Source: Nomia melanderi
Lineage: Eukaryota > Arthropoda > Insecta > Hymenoptera > Halictidae
Direction: 5' to 3'
Assembly (NCBI RefSeq): GCF_051020985.1
Contig: NC_135001.1
Location: forward strand, 18,283,896 to 18,347,895
DNA length: 64,000 nt
Shown here: positions 62,780-64,000 of the stretch, one piece after another
Layout of the letters: each line of letters starts with the position of its first letter
How positions within the stretch are numbered: position 1 is the stretch's first letter
The notes under the pieces: generated by a model
What the model was told of the DNA's origin: nothing
Database searches by the model: none
The model's input: only the letters and a program-made list of their open reading frames with translations
Made by a program: the position numbers and the translations under genes

Positions 62780-64000
62780 CTAAAGTAATTTGTGGAAACT
62801 GGAACCGAAAAATAATTCCTTTACTCTATTAATGTCTCCATTACATTCTAAGGAAGGTAAATGAGATAAAAATCTCATTAATTCTTTTCAAATATTTTCT
62901 TACGAGTTTGAGCAATTGAAAAATGTTATAAATGCATACAAATTACAGATAAAAGAAAGAAGCTGTTTTTCCCGTTAAATTGAAATGTTAACGTACATTG
63001 ACTCTATCCATTAATTATGTAGTATTTTCGTACTTCTTTTATTTTTAAAAATTAACATAAACAGAACTCCTTTTAGTCTAAATTGTATCCTCCTTTATTA
63101 TCTATGATATTTGAAAATTGTTATGCTCAAATGAAAAGACGTATAAAACTCACTAAACAAAAAAGTCTCAGAGAATGCCACCACTAATGGCGAAGTGATG
63201 AATTTGGATACTGATATTTTGATCAATATTGCGCGAAAAATTGTTCCATGATTTGGAAACGTTCGAATATCGGCTTCAAAAATATGGAAGAGAATCTATA
63301 CGGTTTTATTTAAGAATTGCGACATGATCTTTGCAGGACGTCTCAAAGTCGCCTCACTGTAATATGTATTTCATACCCAGTACTTCTTATCTGACGGAAT
63401 TTTTCGTATTGATACTTTTTGATATAATTCGGTGTTCCTGATTCCGTTCCCATACATTTCTTTTCAAGCAAAAGCCATTTTTATCGCGGACGCTATTGAG
63501 ATTTCGACCTATGGTTACCGGGTCTTTTTACTCGGTGTAGTGAGTTGTAAACACCCGGTATTATAATCAGGTATTATAATTAAAAATAAATATAAGAAAA
63601 TCGCATTATTTATGAGATGACCTACTAAAGCATTTTAAACGTTTGCAGGTACTTCATAATTGCTAAAGATCTTTTCAATTTGCATTTGGTTTTTTGAAAA
63701 TAAACATTCCTGAATCCAAGAAACTCCGACATTTTGTAGGTGGAAAATTCGTAAAATATCAATTTCCACAACGTATTTAAAAATCACCTAAATCAGCGAT
63801 AAAGCAATAGATTTTCCAGCTCAAGAAAAATTACAGTATGTCACCTTGAAACGTTACCTAACACATACACGAAATTTCAAAACCGTTGATCCTTAATTAC
63901 CTAACAATTTCTTGTTTCGCAAATCGTTTAAAATCGATCGTTCTCGAATGGGAATACTCCCTTAACGCATTGTTGACCGGCCACGAGTTCACTTGTATTT
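62780..64000. other. End of window, no exon confirmed
   Basis: It may contain intron sequence of the candidate minus-strand membrane-protein gene. A small inverted repeat ACCGGGT...ACCCGGT lies at about 63519-63561. The last 35 bases (TTAACGCATTGTTGACCGGCC...) look like the start of another TTAA element, similar to sequence following 45528. Confidence 0.4.

Noticed and set aside
1..64000. CRISPR arrays, bacterial operons, tRNA or rRNA genes
   Set aside because: No regularly spaced direct repeats, no tRNA B-box with cloverleaf context and no rRNA core sequence were seen; the gene structure is that of an intron-bearing eukaryote.

Overview
Eukaryotic, AT-rich genomic DNA from an insect, most likely a hymenopteran and probably a bee. 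This is inferred from compact GC-richer coding exons split by GT..AG introns, very AT-rich intergenic DNA, and the protein families present. The genus cannot be fixed from sequence alone. No prokaryotic, viral, CRISPR, rRNA or tRNA feature was recognised.

Layout. (1) 1-4.9 kb: intergenic, with nested short inverted-repeat elements in the first 1.5 kb. (2) 4955-10053, + strand: a complete eight-exon SLC22-type organic cation transporter (536 aa). (3) 13.4-13.5 kb, - strand: a possible first coding exon of an unidentified gene. (4) 14029-30260, - strand: a complete ten-exon RPGR homologue (749 aa), with a seven-blade RCC1 propeller and a long acidic Ser/Asn/Glu tail. Its 31-bp first coding exon lies 6.8 kb upstream of exon 2. 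An excellent RFX-type X-box sits 82 bp upstream of the start codon, as expected for a ciliary gene. (5) 32278-33042, + strand: two intact exons of a Tat-SF1 (HTATSF1) homologue, divergent from RPGR. The rest of that gene (end of RRM1, RRM2, acidic tail) is not visible downstream. (6) 35247-39232, - strand: four exons of a secreted-type C-type-lectin-like protein with six cysteines, no canonical calcium/sugar motifs and a polybasic C-terminal extension. Its signal-peptide exon was not found. (7) 41-64 kb: a gene-poor region with GC-richer islands, a candidate first exon at 54.4 kb (+) and a candidate last exon of a membrane protein at 62.6-62.8 kb (-).

The most distinctive structural signal is a dense population of short (about 160-260 bp, non-coding) inverted-repeat elements bounded by TTAA, of at least nine sequence families, some in up to six copies. 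Several are nested in one another. One nested case has a sibling copy that acts as an empty site, showing insertion at TTAA. This looks like a diverse set of piggyBac-type or other TTAA-specific MITEs that has shaped both introns and intergenic DNA. Other repeats are a 660-bp foldback element with TA ends in an RPGR intron, a near-perfect 105-bp hairpin, a possible hAT-like palindromic element, a roughly 550-bp TIR element, and a three-unit tandem repeat of about 125 bp interrupted by a MITE.

All gene models were made by hand from splice signals and reading-phase agreement. Exon phases agree through every internal junction of the transporter, RPGR and lectin models.
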